DNA of 64,000 nt from Pseudomonadota bacterium (GTDB taxonomy: Bacteria; Pseudomonadota; Gammaproteobacteria; Steroidobacterales; Steroidobacteraceae): assembly GCA_016713725.1 (NCBI GenBank), contig JADJOO010000006.1, positions 186,001 to 250,000 of the forward strand, read 5' to 3'. Position 1 is the first letter of the stretch. Each line of letters starts with the position of its first letter. Below, in pieces: positions 48,486 to 56,555 of the stretch. Under the pieces are notes generated by a model. That model saw nothing but the letters and a program-made list of their open reading frames with translations. It searched no databases and was not told where the DNA came from. The position numbers and the translations under genes are program-made.

Positions 48486-49964
48486 ATGCCACGAATGTCG
48501 CCGATGGATCGGGCGTTTTTCCTGCTCGAGACCGAGCAGAGGCCGATGAATGTCGGCGTGCTTGTCGTATTGAAGGGCCGCAGGACGGCGCGGGGACGCC
48601 CCGGGGACGTCCTCGTCCGCAGGATGTTGCGCTGCCCGGTCGGCCCTCCGTTTAATCAGCGCCTGGCCGAGAATGTCGTCGCCGGCTGGCCGGTCCTCGT
48701 GGAAGACAAAAGCATCGCTCCGGCGGAACAGGTTGTCCGGCACGACCTGCCCGCAGGCAGCGACACGCAGGCCCTGTTCGATCGGGTCTGCACACTGCAC
48801 GCCAAGCGTCTCGATCGCTGCCGCCCGCTGTGGGAATTGCATGTCTTCGACGGGCTCGCCCGGAACCGCATCGGCCTCTATTTCAAGACCCACCACGGGC
48901 TGATCGACGGCATCGGCTTCATCAACGTCATCTTGAACATCGTGACCCGCACGGCTTCGGCGCGGACTCCGCAGGCGTTCTGGCGGGGACTGCCGCAGAC
49001 CGCGCACACGACGGAGCGGTCGCGCACGGACAGCCTCGCCACCGGACTGCTGCGAACGGGCCTCGCGGCCGGCCGCACTGCAGGCGACCTGGTCAAGCTG
49101 ATGTGGCACCTCAGCCGTCGCGACCTCGGGATCGGCCGGGGCATGGCCACGCCCTTTGTCGCCACCCCAGACGTGCTCAAGGCGGCGCCTTCGCCGAACC
49201 GCGTCCTGGCACATTGCTCGCTGCCGCTCGCGCGGGTACGCGCCGTGGCGAAGCGCGGCAACGCAAAGATCAACGATGTGCTGCTCGCGGTGCTCGACAT
49301 CGCGCTGAACCGTTACCTCGAGGAGCGTGGGCTGCACACCAAGCGCCCGCTCGTCGCCGACATGCCCGTGGCGCTGCACGAAGGGCCCGGTGCGGGTAAC
49401 CGGATCACGATCCTGCAGGTGCCAATGGGCCGCCCAGGCGGCACGCCCGCCGAACGCCTCGCCGACATCGTGGCCGAGACACGGCTGGTGAAGGAGGAGG
49501 TCAGGTCGATCGGCGCGGACGCGCTCTTCATGTACTCGATCTTCGAGCACGCGGTCGCCAGCGCAATCGAATCGCTGAACCTCGGCGACCTGCCGATGCT
49601 GGCCAACGCGGTGATCTCGAACCCCGCCGGTCTGGAAGGCAAGGTCTATTTCAACGGGCTGCCGGTCGAACTCGCGCTGCCGGTGTCCGTCGTCGCGCAT
49701 CACCAGGTGCTCAACATCACGATCAGCAACTACGACGACGAACTGCACGTCACGTTCATCGCGCTGCGTGAGGCAGTCCCCGACGTGCAGCGACTGGCCG
49801 ACGCGACCATGCGAGCGCTGGTCGAACTGCAACGCTCGCTCACGCAACGTCCGGCCTCCGTCGGCAAGAAGGTGCCGGCGGTTGGCAAGCGTGCTGCCAC
49901 CAGGCGCCGCCAGGGTCTGGCAAAACCAGCAAAAGCTTCGACCTCGACGCGCACGTTGCACTAG
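48486..49964 (+). CDS. Wax ester synthase/diacylglycerol acyltransferase (WS/DGAT)
   Basis: 492-residue acyltransferase transferring acyl groups from acyl-CoA to fatty alcohols or diacylglycerol, forming storage wax esters or triacylglycerol. The start at 48486 gives MPRMSPMDRAFFLLETEQRP. The catalytic HHxxxDG site is YFKTHHGLIDGIGFINVILN near residue 140. The middle region has NAKINDVLLAVLDIALNRYL, and NAVISNPAG and PVSVVAHHQVLNITISNYDD correspond to the conserved C-terminal blocks. A basic, Ala/Lys-rich tail (KKVPAVGKRAATRRR) ends the protein. Intact. The acyl-CoA ligase two genes downstream could supply its substrate. Confidence 0.9.
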   Translation: MPRMSPMDRAFFLLETEQRPMNVGVLVVLKGRRTARGRPGDVLVRRMLRCPVGPPFNQRLAENVVAGWPVLVEDKSIAPAEQVVRHDLPAGSDTQALFDRVCTLHAKRLDRCRPLWELHVFDGLARNRIGLYFKTHHGLIDGIGFINVILNIVTRTASARTPQAFWRGLPQTAHTTERSRTDSLATGLLRTGLAAGRTAGDLVKLMWHLSRRDLGIGRGMATPFVATPDVLKAAPSPNRVLAHCSLPLARVRAVAKRGNAKINDVLLAVLDIALNRYLEERGLHTKRPLVADMPVALHEGPGAGNRITILQVPMGRPGGTPAERLADIVAETRLVKEEVRSIGADALFMYSIFEHAVASAIESLNLGDLPMLANAVISNPAGLEGKVYFNGLPVELALPVSVVAHHQVLNITISNYDDELHVTFIALREAVPDVQRLADATMRALVELQRSLTQRPASVGKKVPAVGKRAATRRRQGLAKPAKASTSTRTLH

Positions 49965-50000
49965 TCTTCGTCCCAACTCCCCAATGGCAAGGCTCGCCGC

Positions 50001-51194
50001 ATGGACACCGGTGCTATCGCGCGCGACCTGTCTGTCGCTGCCAGGCTCGGTGCCCGCAAGCTCGTGCGCCAGTTCGGTTCAACCGCTGCCGAGCGGGCCC
50101 CACCAGACCTGGCTGGATGGCGCCAGCAACTCGAAGCCTGGGTGCGTACCGTTCCGGTGGAGTCACTGGCGGAATATCGCTTCATCGAGTTGCCCGCAAC
50201 GCGACCGCCCTGGTTCGAATCCGGCTTGCAGGTTGCCGCCGGCGACAGGATCACCTGGTTCGCGGCCGGCCGCGTGTACCTGTCGCGGGCGCTCGATATC
50301 TGGGTGCCACCGTCGTTCCAGCTCTGGGCACGTGCCGGCCACTCGGGCACCGTGCTGCGCGGCACGCGCGATACCCACAGCTTCCAGGCAGGGGCTGACG
50401 GTCCGCTGCAGCTCGCGAGCTACTTTCCCGGCGAATGGTCCACCCCGCAAGGCGACCTCGGTCACGGCGCAAGTGACTATGGCAAGGTCTCGGGTGGCCT
50501 GGTCGTGCTGCTGCTCAAGTGGCGCCAGGGTGTCGAGCTCGAATCAGTGTTGCGCGAGGCGGAAAGGTACGCGCCCCTGCCAGCACCTGTCGCCGCCGAG
50601 GCATCGCGTCTCGCGAAGACTGCGTCCGCTCCCGCGGGCTGGGACTACCTCTGGTCCCTGGGTCCCGGCGAAATCTATCGGCCGGCCCATGCGCCGGATG
50701 GCAAGCCTTCGGTGTGCTGCGACACGCACGGCGACGTCGGCATTCTGCGTCATCCCGCAGCACTGCCGCTGCAGCCGGGTACGTTCCTCAGCTGGCGATG
50801 GCGCGTGGACAGCCTGCCGGCCGACCTGCGTGAAGACAGCCTGCCCGCGCACGATTACCTGAGCATCGCCGTCGAATTCGACGACGGCAAGGATCTCACG
50901 TACTACTGGAGCGCGGCCTTGCCGGTCGGCACGGTCTATCGCTGTCCATTGCCAACGTGGAAGGACAAGGAGACGCACGTCGTCGTGCGCTCCGGGTTGG
51001 ATGATCTGGGTTGCTGGCTCGACGAACGCCGCGACGTCCACGAGGACTACCGACGCTGTATTGGCGGCCCGGCACGCTCCATCGTACGGGTCTGGCTGAT
51101 TGCCAACAGCCTCTTCCAACGCGGCCATGGTCGGTGTGAATATTCGGGTATCGAATTCGAACAACCGGACGGGCACCGCCTCAAGGTGCTCTGA
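50001..51194 (+). CDS. DUF3047 domain protein
   Basis: 397-residue protein. The C-terminal half is DUF3047: FLSWRWRVDSLPADLREDSL, DYLSIAVEFDDGKDLTYYWS, DKETHVVVRSGLDDLGCWLD and DYRRCIGGPARSIVRVWLIA. The N-terminal half (GDRITWFAAGRVYLSRALDI, QLASYFPGEWSTPQGDLG) is a beta-rich domain that reminds me of galactose-binding or PA-IL-like sandwiches, but this is only an impression. No clear signal peptide. It sits between WS/DGAT and acyl-CoA ligase genes on the same strand with short gaps, so a role in lipid metabolism is possible. Confidence 0.8.
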   Translation: MDTGAIARDLSVAARLGARKLVRQFGSTAAERAPPDLAGWRQQLEAWVRTVPVESLAEYRFIELPATRPPWFESGLQVAAGDRITWFAAGRVYLSRALDIWVPPSFQLWARAGHSGTVLRGTRDTHSFQAGADGPLQLASYFPGEWSTPQGDLGHGASDYGKVSGGLVVLLLKWRQGVELESVLREAERYAPLPAPVAAEASRLAKTASAPAGWDYLWSLGPGEIYRPAHAPDGKPSVCCDTHGDVGILRHPAALPLQPGTFLSWRWRVDSLPADLREDSLPAHDYLSIAVEFDDGKDLTYYWSAALPVGTVYRCPLPTWKDKETHVVVRSGLDDLGCWLDERRDVHEDYRRCIGGPARSIVRVWLIANSLFQRGHGRCEYSGIEFEQPDGHRLKVL

Positions 51195-51236
51195 TCCGCC
51201 TTTACACAAGTCGAGCCAACCGCAGGGGAACGGACA

Positions 51237-52874
51237 ATGCATGGCCTGATGATGGATACGCCGCTGCTGATCACCGAGATCATGCGGTTCGCCGAACGCA
51301 ACTTCGCCGAGCGCGAAGTCGTTTCGGTGACGTTCGATGTGCCGCGGCACCGCACCCACCTGGGCGAGGTGTTCCGGCGCGCACGCAAGCTCGCGAATGC
51401 GCTGCAGGCAGCGGGCGTCAAGCAAGGCGACCGGGTTGCGACACTGGCATGGAACGATTACCGCCACCTCGAGCTGTACTACGCCGTCTCCTGCATGGGG
51501 GCGGTGCTGCACACGGTCAATCCGCGGCTCTTCCCGGAACAGCTCGAGTTCATCATCAACCACGCCGAAGACAAGCTGCTGTTCATCGATCCGACCCTGC
51601 TGCCGGCGCTCGCGCCGCTCGCCGGCAAGTTGCCTACGGTCGCGAGGACCATCGTGATGACGTCGGCCGCGGCAATGCCGGCCGCGGTCGCGGGCACGTT
51701 GCCCGATTACGAGGCCTTCATCGCCGGACAGCCGGACTCGTTCGCCTGGCCCGAACTCGATGAACGTACCGCGAGTTCGCTCTGCTACACGTCGGGCACG
51801 ACGGGCAACCCGAAGGGTGTGCTCTTCAGTCACCGCTCCACGGTTCTGCATGGCTACGGCGGCACGCAGGTGGACGCACTGGGCCTCTCGTGCCGCGACA
51901 CCGTTCTCGCCGTCGTGCCTATGTTCCACGCGAATGCGTGGGGCCTGCCGTACAACGCGCCGATGGTCGGCGCCAAGCTGGTGTTCCCGGGCCCGAAAAT
52001 GGGCGATGCAGCGACGCTCACGCAGCTGATGAACGACGAGAGCGTGACGCTGGCCGCGGCGGTGCCGACGGTCTGGATGATGCTGCTCGCTTACCTGGAC
52101 CAGACCGGCGCCAGGCTCCAGACGCTGAAGCGAACGGTGATCGGTGGCTCGGCCGTGCCGATCCAGATGATCCGCGATTTCCGCGACAAGCACGGCGTCA
52201 CGGTGATCCAGGGCTGGGGCATGACGGAGACGAGTCCGCTCGGCTCTGTGAGTACACTGCGACCGGAGCAGGAAGTCCTGCCGCTGGAGGAGCAGACCCA
52301 GCAGCGTGCGAGGGCCGGTCACGGCATCTTCGGCATCGCGATGAAAATCGTGGATGACGAGGGCAAGGAACTGCCGTGGGACGGCGTGAGTTCGGGCGAA
52401 CTCAAAGTGCGCGGACCGTGGGTCTGCAGCAGCTACTTCCGGCTCGACGACTCGCCCGCACACGCGGAGCCGGGCTGGTTCGCAACCGGCGACGTCGCGG
52501 CCATCCACCCGAACGGCTTCCTGCAGATTACCGACCGCGCGAAGGACGTCATCAAGTCCGGCGGCGAATGGATCAGCTCGGTCGATCTCGAGAACTGCGC
52601 GTGCGGACATGCCGACGTGCTGATGGCTGCGGCGATCGGCGTACGTCACCCGAAGTGGGACGAGCGGCCGCTCCTGCTCGTCGTGCCCCGACCGGGCAGC
52701 CAACCGCAGGCCGAGTCGGTCCTCGCGCACCTGGCGCTGCATTTCGCCAAGTGGCAGTTGCCGGACGCGGTCGTGTTCGTCGACGCGCTGCCGATGACGG
52801 CGACGGGCAAGATCAACAAGCGGTCGTTGCGCGACTCGTATGGCCAGACGCTGATGCAAGTCGCGAAGGCGTAA
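51237..52874 (+). CDS. Long-chain acyl-CoA ligase (AMP-dependent synthetase)
   Basis: 545-residue ANL-superfamily ligase, activating a fatty acid to acyl-CoA via an acyl-adenylate. The ATP loop is SLCYTSGTTGNPKGVLFSHR (about residues 180-200). The adenylation motif is VIQGWGMTETSPLGSVSTLR, then GWFATGDVAAIHPNGFLQIT, the hinge ITDRAKDVIKSGGEWISSVD, and the catalytic lysine in MTATGKINKRSLRDSY. VVPMFHANAWGLPYNAPMVG is typical of the medium/long-chain group. GGGGAAC precedes the start at 51237. It probably feeds WS/DGAT (storage) or beta-oxidation. Intact; converges with the iron alcohol dehydrogenase. Confidence 0.93.
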   Translation: MHGLMMDTPLLITEIMRFAERNFAEREVVSVTFDVPRHRTHLGEVFRRARKLANALQAAGVKQGDRVATLAWNDYRHLELYYAVSCMGAVLHTVNPRLFPEQLEFIINHAEDKLLFIDPTLLPALAPLAGKLPTVARTIVMTSAAAMPAAVAGTLPDYEAFIAGQPDSFAWPELDERTASSLCYTSGTTGNPKGVLFSHRSTVLHGYGGTQVDALGLSCRDTVLAVVPMFHANAWGLPYNAPMVGAKLVFPGPKMGDAATLTQLMNDESVTLAAAVPTVWMMLLAYLDQTGARLQTLKRTVIGGSAVPIQMIRDFRDKHGVTVIQGWGMTETSPLGSVSTLRPEQEVLPLEEQTQQRARAGHGIFGIAMKIVDDEGKELPWDGVSSGELKVRGPWVCSSYFRLDDSPAHAEPGWFATGDVAAIHPNGFLQITDRAKDVIKSGGEWISSVDLENCACGHADVLMAAAIGVRHPKWDERPLLLVVPRPGSQPQAESVLAHLALHFAKWQLPDAVVFVDALPMTATGKINKRSLRDSYGQTLMQVAKA

Positions 52875-52938
52875 GTCGTCGCGATTCCGCAGCCCTTGTT
52901 CGATGCGCGAAATTTCCACGCAATCGCACGCGCGGTAA

Positions 52939-53042
52939 CCGGGTCCGGGTTCGATCCGGGAGACACGCCGAAATCCGTCCCTGGAGGCGCGCGCTCGCCT
53001 CCATGGCTCGCGGCGGTCTCCCCCGATCGAACCCGAACCCGG
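52939..53042. repeat. Long imperfect palindrome between convergent genes
   Basis: The 32-base arm 52939-52970 (CCGGGTCCGGGTTCGATCCG and onward) is complementary to 53011-53042 with about four mismatches. A second nested stem, GGAGGCG (52983-52989) with CGCCTCC (52996-53002), lies in the middle. The structure sits between the convergent acyl-CoA ligase and iron alcohol dehydrogenase genes and could act as a bidirectional terminator or be a mobile repeat. No T-tracts. Confidence 0.7.
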
Positions 53043-53106
53043 TGCCTGCGGCGCCCTCTGCCTACAGCTCCTCGGCGACCGATCCGCACATCCGCGTCGA
53101 CGCAGA

Positions 53107-54327
53107 TTACGCCTGCATGCGTTGCAGCAGCGTCTCGGCCTCGCCGAGCGACATGCTCTTCGGCACCGGGTAATCGCGCGCGGCCTCGACCATCGCGGCA
53201 CGCGCAACCGCCGGCACGTCGGCCGGCTTGAGCGCCGCGACCTTCTCGGGAATGCCGACGCCACGATTGAGCTCACGCACTCGATCGATGAAGCGCTGCG
53301 CCAGGACGTCCGACGGCTCACCCGCGTTGCCTGCGCCGATCACCACGGCGAGTTTTGCCAGGCGCTCGCGCGCCAGCGGCGCATCCTTGATGTAATCGAG
53401 CACGTACGGCAGCGTGATCGCGTTGGCCAGCCCGTGCGGCACGCCGTACATGCCGCCGAGCTTGTGCGAAAAGGCGTGCACGTATCCAACGTACGCCTTG
53501 GTGAACGCGAGACCGGCGTAGAAGGACGCGAGCGCCATCGCCTCGCGCGCTTCCATGTCGTCGCCGTCGTCGTATGCGCGCTGCAGGTTGCCGAAGATCA
53601 TGCGCACGGCGGCGACGCAGTGCTGCTCGGTGTCCGCGTGCGGCCAGCGGTTGATGTAGGCCTCGACGGCGTGCGTGAGCGCGTCCATGCCCGTCGCCGC
53701 GGTGATCGGCTTCGGCATGCCCTTCATCAGCAGCGGATCGAGCGCGGCCGCGAGCGGCACGAGCTTCGGATCGATGACGGCCGATTTCACGTGCTGGACG
53801 GGATCGGTCACCACCGCAGCCACGGTCACTTCGGACCCGGTCCCTGCCGTGGTCGGAATCGCGAACAACGGCAGCATCGGCTTGCCGACCTTGAGCATGC
53901 CGATGAGCTTGGCCGGCGACTTGCCCGAGACAGTCATCGCACCGATGACCTTGGCCGCGTCGATGGCCGAACCGCCGCCCACGGCGAGGATCGCGTCGCT
54001 GCGATGCGCGCGGACAGCTTCGTAACCAGCCTGCAGCACGGGATAGGTCGGATCGGGTGTGATGCCATCGTGCACGGCGACGTCGATGCCCTGTGCCAGC
54101 AGCGCCTGGCGCAGCGGTTCGACGAGGCCCAGTTTCACGAGCACGGCATCGGTGATGATCATCACGCGCCGGTAGCCGAACTGGCCGATGCTCGCGCACA
54201 GGCGCAGCGAGGCGTCGGGGCCGACGAACAGCGTGGGACGCGGAATCGCGACGGCCCGCGAGACGGGCCAGCCGAGCGGTTTGAGAAGGCGGTATCCGAA
54301 CAGGCGCAACGCGAATAGCGACGACAT
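53107..54327 (-). CDS. Iron-containing alcohol dehydrogenase
   Basis: 406-residue group III (iron-dependent) alcohol dehydrogenase. VMIITDAVLVKLGLVEPLRQ starts the NAD(P) domain. ILAVGGGSAIDAAKVIGAM is the nucleotide loop, followed by AIPTTAGTGSEVTVAAVVTD. The metal site is in ATGMDALTHAVEAYINRWPH and YVHAFSHKLGGMYGVPHGLA, which supply the aspartate and histidine ligands. It interconverts an alcohol and an aldehyde; substrate unknown. Start MSSLFALRLFGYRLLKPLGW at 54327. Intact; no tight coupling to neighbours. Confidence 0.92.
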   Translation of the reverse strand: MSSLFALRLFGYRLLKPLGWPVSRAVAIPRPTLFVGPDASLRLCASIGQFGYRRVMIITDAVLVKLGLVEPLRQALLAQGIDVAVHDGITPDPTYPVLQAGYEAVRAHRSDAILAVGGGSAIDAAKVIGAMTVSGKSPAKLIGMLKVGKPMLPLFAIPTTAGTGSEVTVAAVVTDPVQHVKSAVIDPKLVPLAAALDPLLMKGMPKPITAATGMDALTHAVEAYINRWPHADTEQHCVAAVRMIFGNLQRAYDDGDDMEAREAMALASFYAGLAFTKAYVGYVHAFSHKLGGMYGVPHGLANAITLPYVLDYIKDAPLARERLAKLAVVIGAGNAGEPSDVLAQRFIDRVRELNRGVGIPEKVAALKPADVPAVARAAMVEAARDYPVPKSMSLGEAETLLQRMQA

Positions 54328-54420
54328 GACAGCCTCAATCCCCGGTATTGATGCACCGCATCATGGGGCGATCACGGACGCCTGCCAAGTCGGAATGATC
54401 CGGATACCGGGCCCGGTCGA

Positions 54421-54933
54421 TCAGCCCGGCAAGGCGCCCACCGCCTGCAACCCCTGCTGGTACCGTTCCGCGCGCCGCTCGGCGAAGAAGTCGATCGTCA
54501 GGCCCAGCGCGGCCAGCAGCAGGAGACCGACTGCGAATCCGTGCTGCGACGGTTTGCCCATCACGAACACGAAAAACAGCGCGAGCAGCGCCGCCACGGC
54601 GTAGCCGATCCGGTACTGCGCAAAACTCCTGACGACCTCCCGGATGCGCTGCCCTTCCTCGTCGGCAAACTGCGCCGGGTCCGTGCGCTGCTGTTCGATC
54701 AATTGCTGTGACTGTGCGTCGCTGCGGAAGTAGACGGTGCCGCCTACGCTCAGGCCGAGCCCGGCCATGATCAGCAACGCCATCGCGAGCCCGCGCGCGA
54801 ACGGCTCGCGCGCCACGAACCAGAGCACGATCGCGCCTGCCAGGCTCACGACGCCCGCGGCAAGAATCCAGAATGCTTCGGCTTTCTCGCCGGCAAAGTA
54901 CCAGCGCACGATCTGCTCAAAATCCATACTCAC
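54421..54933 (-). CDS. Hypothetical four-helix membrane protein
   Basis: 170-residue inner-membrane protein with four predicted helices: FWILAAGVVSLAGAIVLWFV, LAMALLIMAGLGLSVGGTVY, YAVAALLALFFVFVMG and FAVGLLLLAALGLTIDFFAE. A soluble loop between helices two and three holds DAQSQQLIEQQRTDPAQFAD. I recognise no named family. Start MSMDFEQIVRWY at 54933, or the second Met. It lies nine bases after the amidase stop on the same strand, suggesting co-transcription. Confidence 0.72.
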   Translation of the reverse strand: MSMDFEQIVRWYFAGEKAEAFWILAAGVVSLAGAIVLWFVAREPFARGLAMALLIMAGLGLSVGGTVYFRSDAQSQQLIEQQRTDPAQFADEEGQRIREVVRSFAQYRIGYAVAALLALFFVFVMGKPSQHGFAVGLLLLAALGLTIDFFAERRAERYQQGLQAVGALPG

Positions 54934-54942
54934 CCCCGCAAC

Positions 54943-56439
54943 TCAGGGAATCGCGTGCGGCGCGATGCGCTCGGCCCATGGCATGGCCTGCTCGACCTGG
55001 GCCGCGAGCCGGAACAGAGTCGCTTCATCGCCGATGCGTGCGGTGAACAGCATGCCCATCGGCAGGCCGTCGTCGGTCCAGTGCAGGGGCAGCGACACCG
55101 AGGGCTGGCCCGTGACGTTCGCGATCATCGTGTACGGAGAAGATTCGAACACCGGGTCGAAGGCTTCGATGACCTTGTCGCGCTGGCTCAGCAGCGCGGC
55201 ACCGGGCAGCGACGTCAGCAGCTTCAATCCCTGGCGTTGCATCGTGGTCAGCTTGTGCGCACCAATCGGCAACGGCGGGACGCCGACGGTGGGCGTCAGC
55301 AGCACGTCGAAGTCCGCTGACCAGGCCAGCCACTGGCGCGAAAAGGACTGCATCGTCCAGAGCGACGCCGCGACCTCACCGCCCGATTGCGCTTCGCCCA
55401 TCTTCGCCAGCACCCAGGTGGCAAGTTCGACGTCGTCGCTGCGAGCCTCCCGCCCCACCAGCATGGGAGCCAGTCGCAGCGTGCCCGCGACGTCCGCCGC
55501 GATCAGCGACGCGTAGCTTGCGACGAACGATTCCGGTGGCAGCGGCAGCTTGACCTCCACGAGTTCGTGCCCGAGCGCCGCGAGTGCATGCGTGGTGGCT
55601 TCGAGCGCCTTGCGATTGTCCGGATGCAGCGTCTTACCCAGGCCGGGATCGAACGAAAACGCGATGCGCAACCGGCCGGGTTCCTGCCGCGTCTCATCCA
55701 GGTAGGGGCGCATGGGCGCTGGCAGCTTCATGAGCTGCTGCGGGTAGTCGCCACACGTGGCATCGAGCAGCGCGGCGCTGTCGCGAACGGTGCGCGAAAC
55801 GACGTGCTCGCCGATGAATCCCCACCAGACGTCGGGTGCGTTGGGTCCGGTCGGGTTACGGCCGCGGCTAGGCTTCAAGCCGACGAGTCCGCAATTGGAG
55901 GCCGGTGTGCGGATCGAACCGCCGCCGTCGTTCGCATTTGCGACGGGCACGATGCGCGCAGCGACCGCAGCCGCAGACCCGCCGCTCGAGCCGCTGGAGG
56001 TACGCTCCAGGTTCCATGGATTGCGGGTCGGTCCGAACAACTCGGGCTCGGTGACATTCGAAACACCCAGCTCCGGTGTGTTGGTCTTGCCGAATATCAC
56101 CAGGCCGGCCGCGCGATACCGGCGCGTAAGTTCCTCATCCATCTCGGGCACGTAATGCTGGAACAGTCTCGAGCCGAACCGCATGGGCTCACCCGCGTAC
56201 GCTGTCATGAGGTCCTTGAGCAGGAAAGGAACGCCACGGAACGGACCTTCCGGCAGGCCCGCAGCGATGGCTTCGCGCGCGCGTCCTTCCATGAGGTGAA
56301 TGACCGCGTTGATCTGCGGATTCACCGCCGCAGTGCGGGACAGCGCCTCGTCGAGCAGTTCCGTCGGATTAACCTGTCCCGAGCGCACGAGTTCGGCCAG
56401 ACCCAGTGCGTCGTAACGGCCGTATTCCGTGAATGCCAC
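54943..56439 (-). CDS. Amidase (amidase-signature family)
   Basis: Amidase-signature hydrolase of about 498 residues. The Ser-cisSer-Lys triad is visible: lysine in GVPFLLKDLMTAYAGEPMRF, and the serines in TSSGSSGGSAAAVAARIVPV and GGGSIRTPASNCGLVGLKPS. The GTG at 56439 (VAFTEYGRYDALGLAELVRS) is preferred because GGGAGAG lies upstream and conservation begins here, although the frame is open to an ATG at 56499. No signal peptide. Substrates of the family range from aliphatic amides to 6-aminohexanoate cyclic dimer; C-terminal features (LLTPTVGVPPLPIGA, TGQPSVSLPLHWT) do not decide. Divergent from the PQQ dehydrogenase gene. Confidence 0.9.
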   Translation of the reverse strand: MAFTEYGRYDALGLAELVRSGQVNPTELLDEALSRTAAVNPQINAVIHLMEGRAREAIAAGLPEGPFRGVPFLLKDLMTAYAGEPMRFGSRLFQHYVPEMDEELTRRYRAAGLVIFGKTNTPELGVSNVTEPELFGPTRNPWNLERTSSGSSGGSAAAVAARIVPVANANDGGGSIRTPASNCGLVGLKPSRGRNPTGPNAPDVWWGFIGEHVVSRTVRDSAALLDATCGDYPQQLMKLPAPMRPYLDETRQEPGRLRIAFSFDPGLGKTLHPDNRKALEATTHALAALGHELVEVKLPLPPESFVASYASLIAADVAGTLRLAPMLVGREARSDDVELATWVLAKMGEAQSGGEVAASLWTMQSFSRQWLAWSADFDVLLTPTVGVPPLPIGAHKLTTMQRQGLKLLTSLPGAALLSQRDKVIEAFDPVFESSPYTMIANVTGQPSVSLPLHWTDDGLPMGMLFTARIGDEATLFRLAAQVEQAMPWAERIAPHAIP

Positions 56440-56555
56440 GTCCAGCTCTCCCGATTCAGCGATCGGTGAATGATCGTCTTTTCGGCCCGCTCTTGCCATC
56501 GGGCCGCGTCGCGCGGAGACTCATTCTCCCCTTGAACTTTTGTTCCACGGCAGTC

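Noticed and set aside
52941..52960. tRNA-like T-arm sequence (GGGTTCGATCC)
   Set aside because: No acceptor, D or anticodon arms can be built around it; it is part of a long palindrome.
50544..53321. A 925-codon open frame on the minus strand
   Set aside because: Antisense to the DUF3047 and acyl-CoA ligase genes, Arg-rich and without domains.
53122..54318. A 398-codon open frame on the plus strand
   Set aside because: Exact antisense shadow of the iron alcohol dehydrogenase gene.
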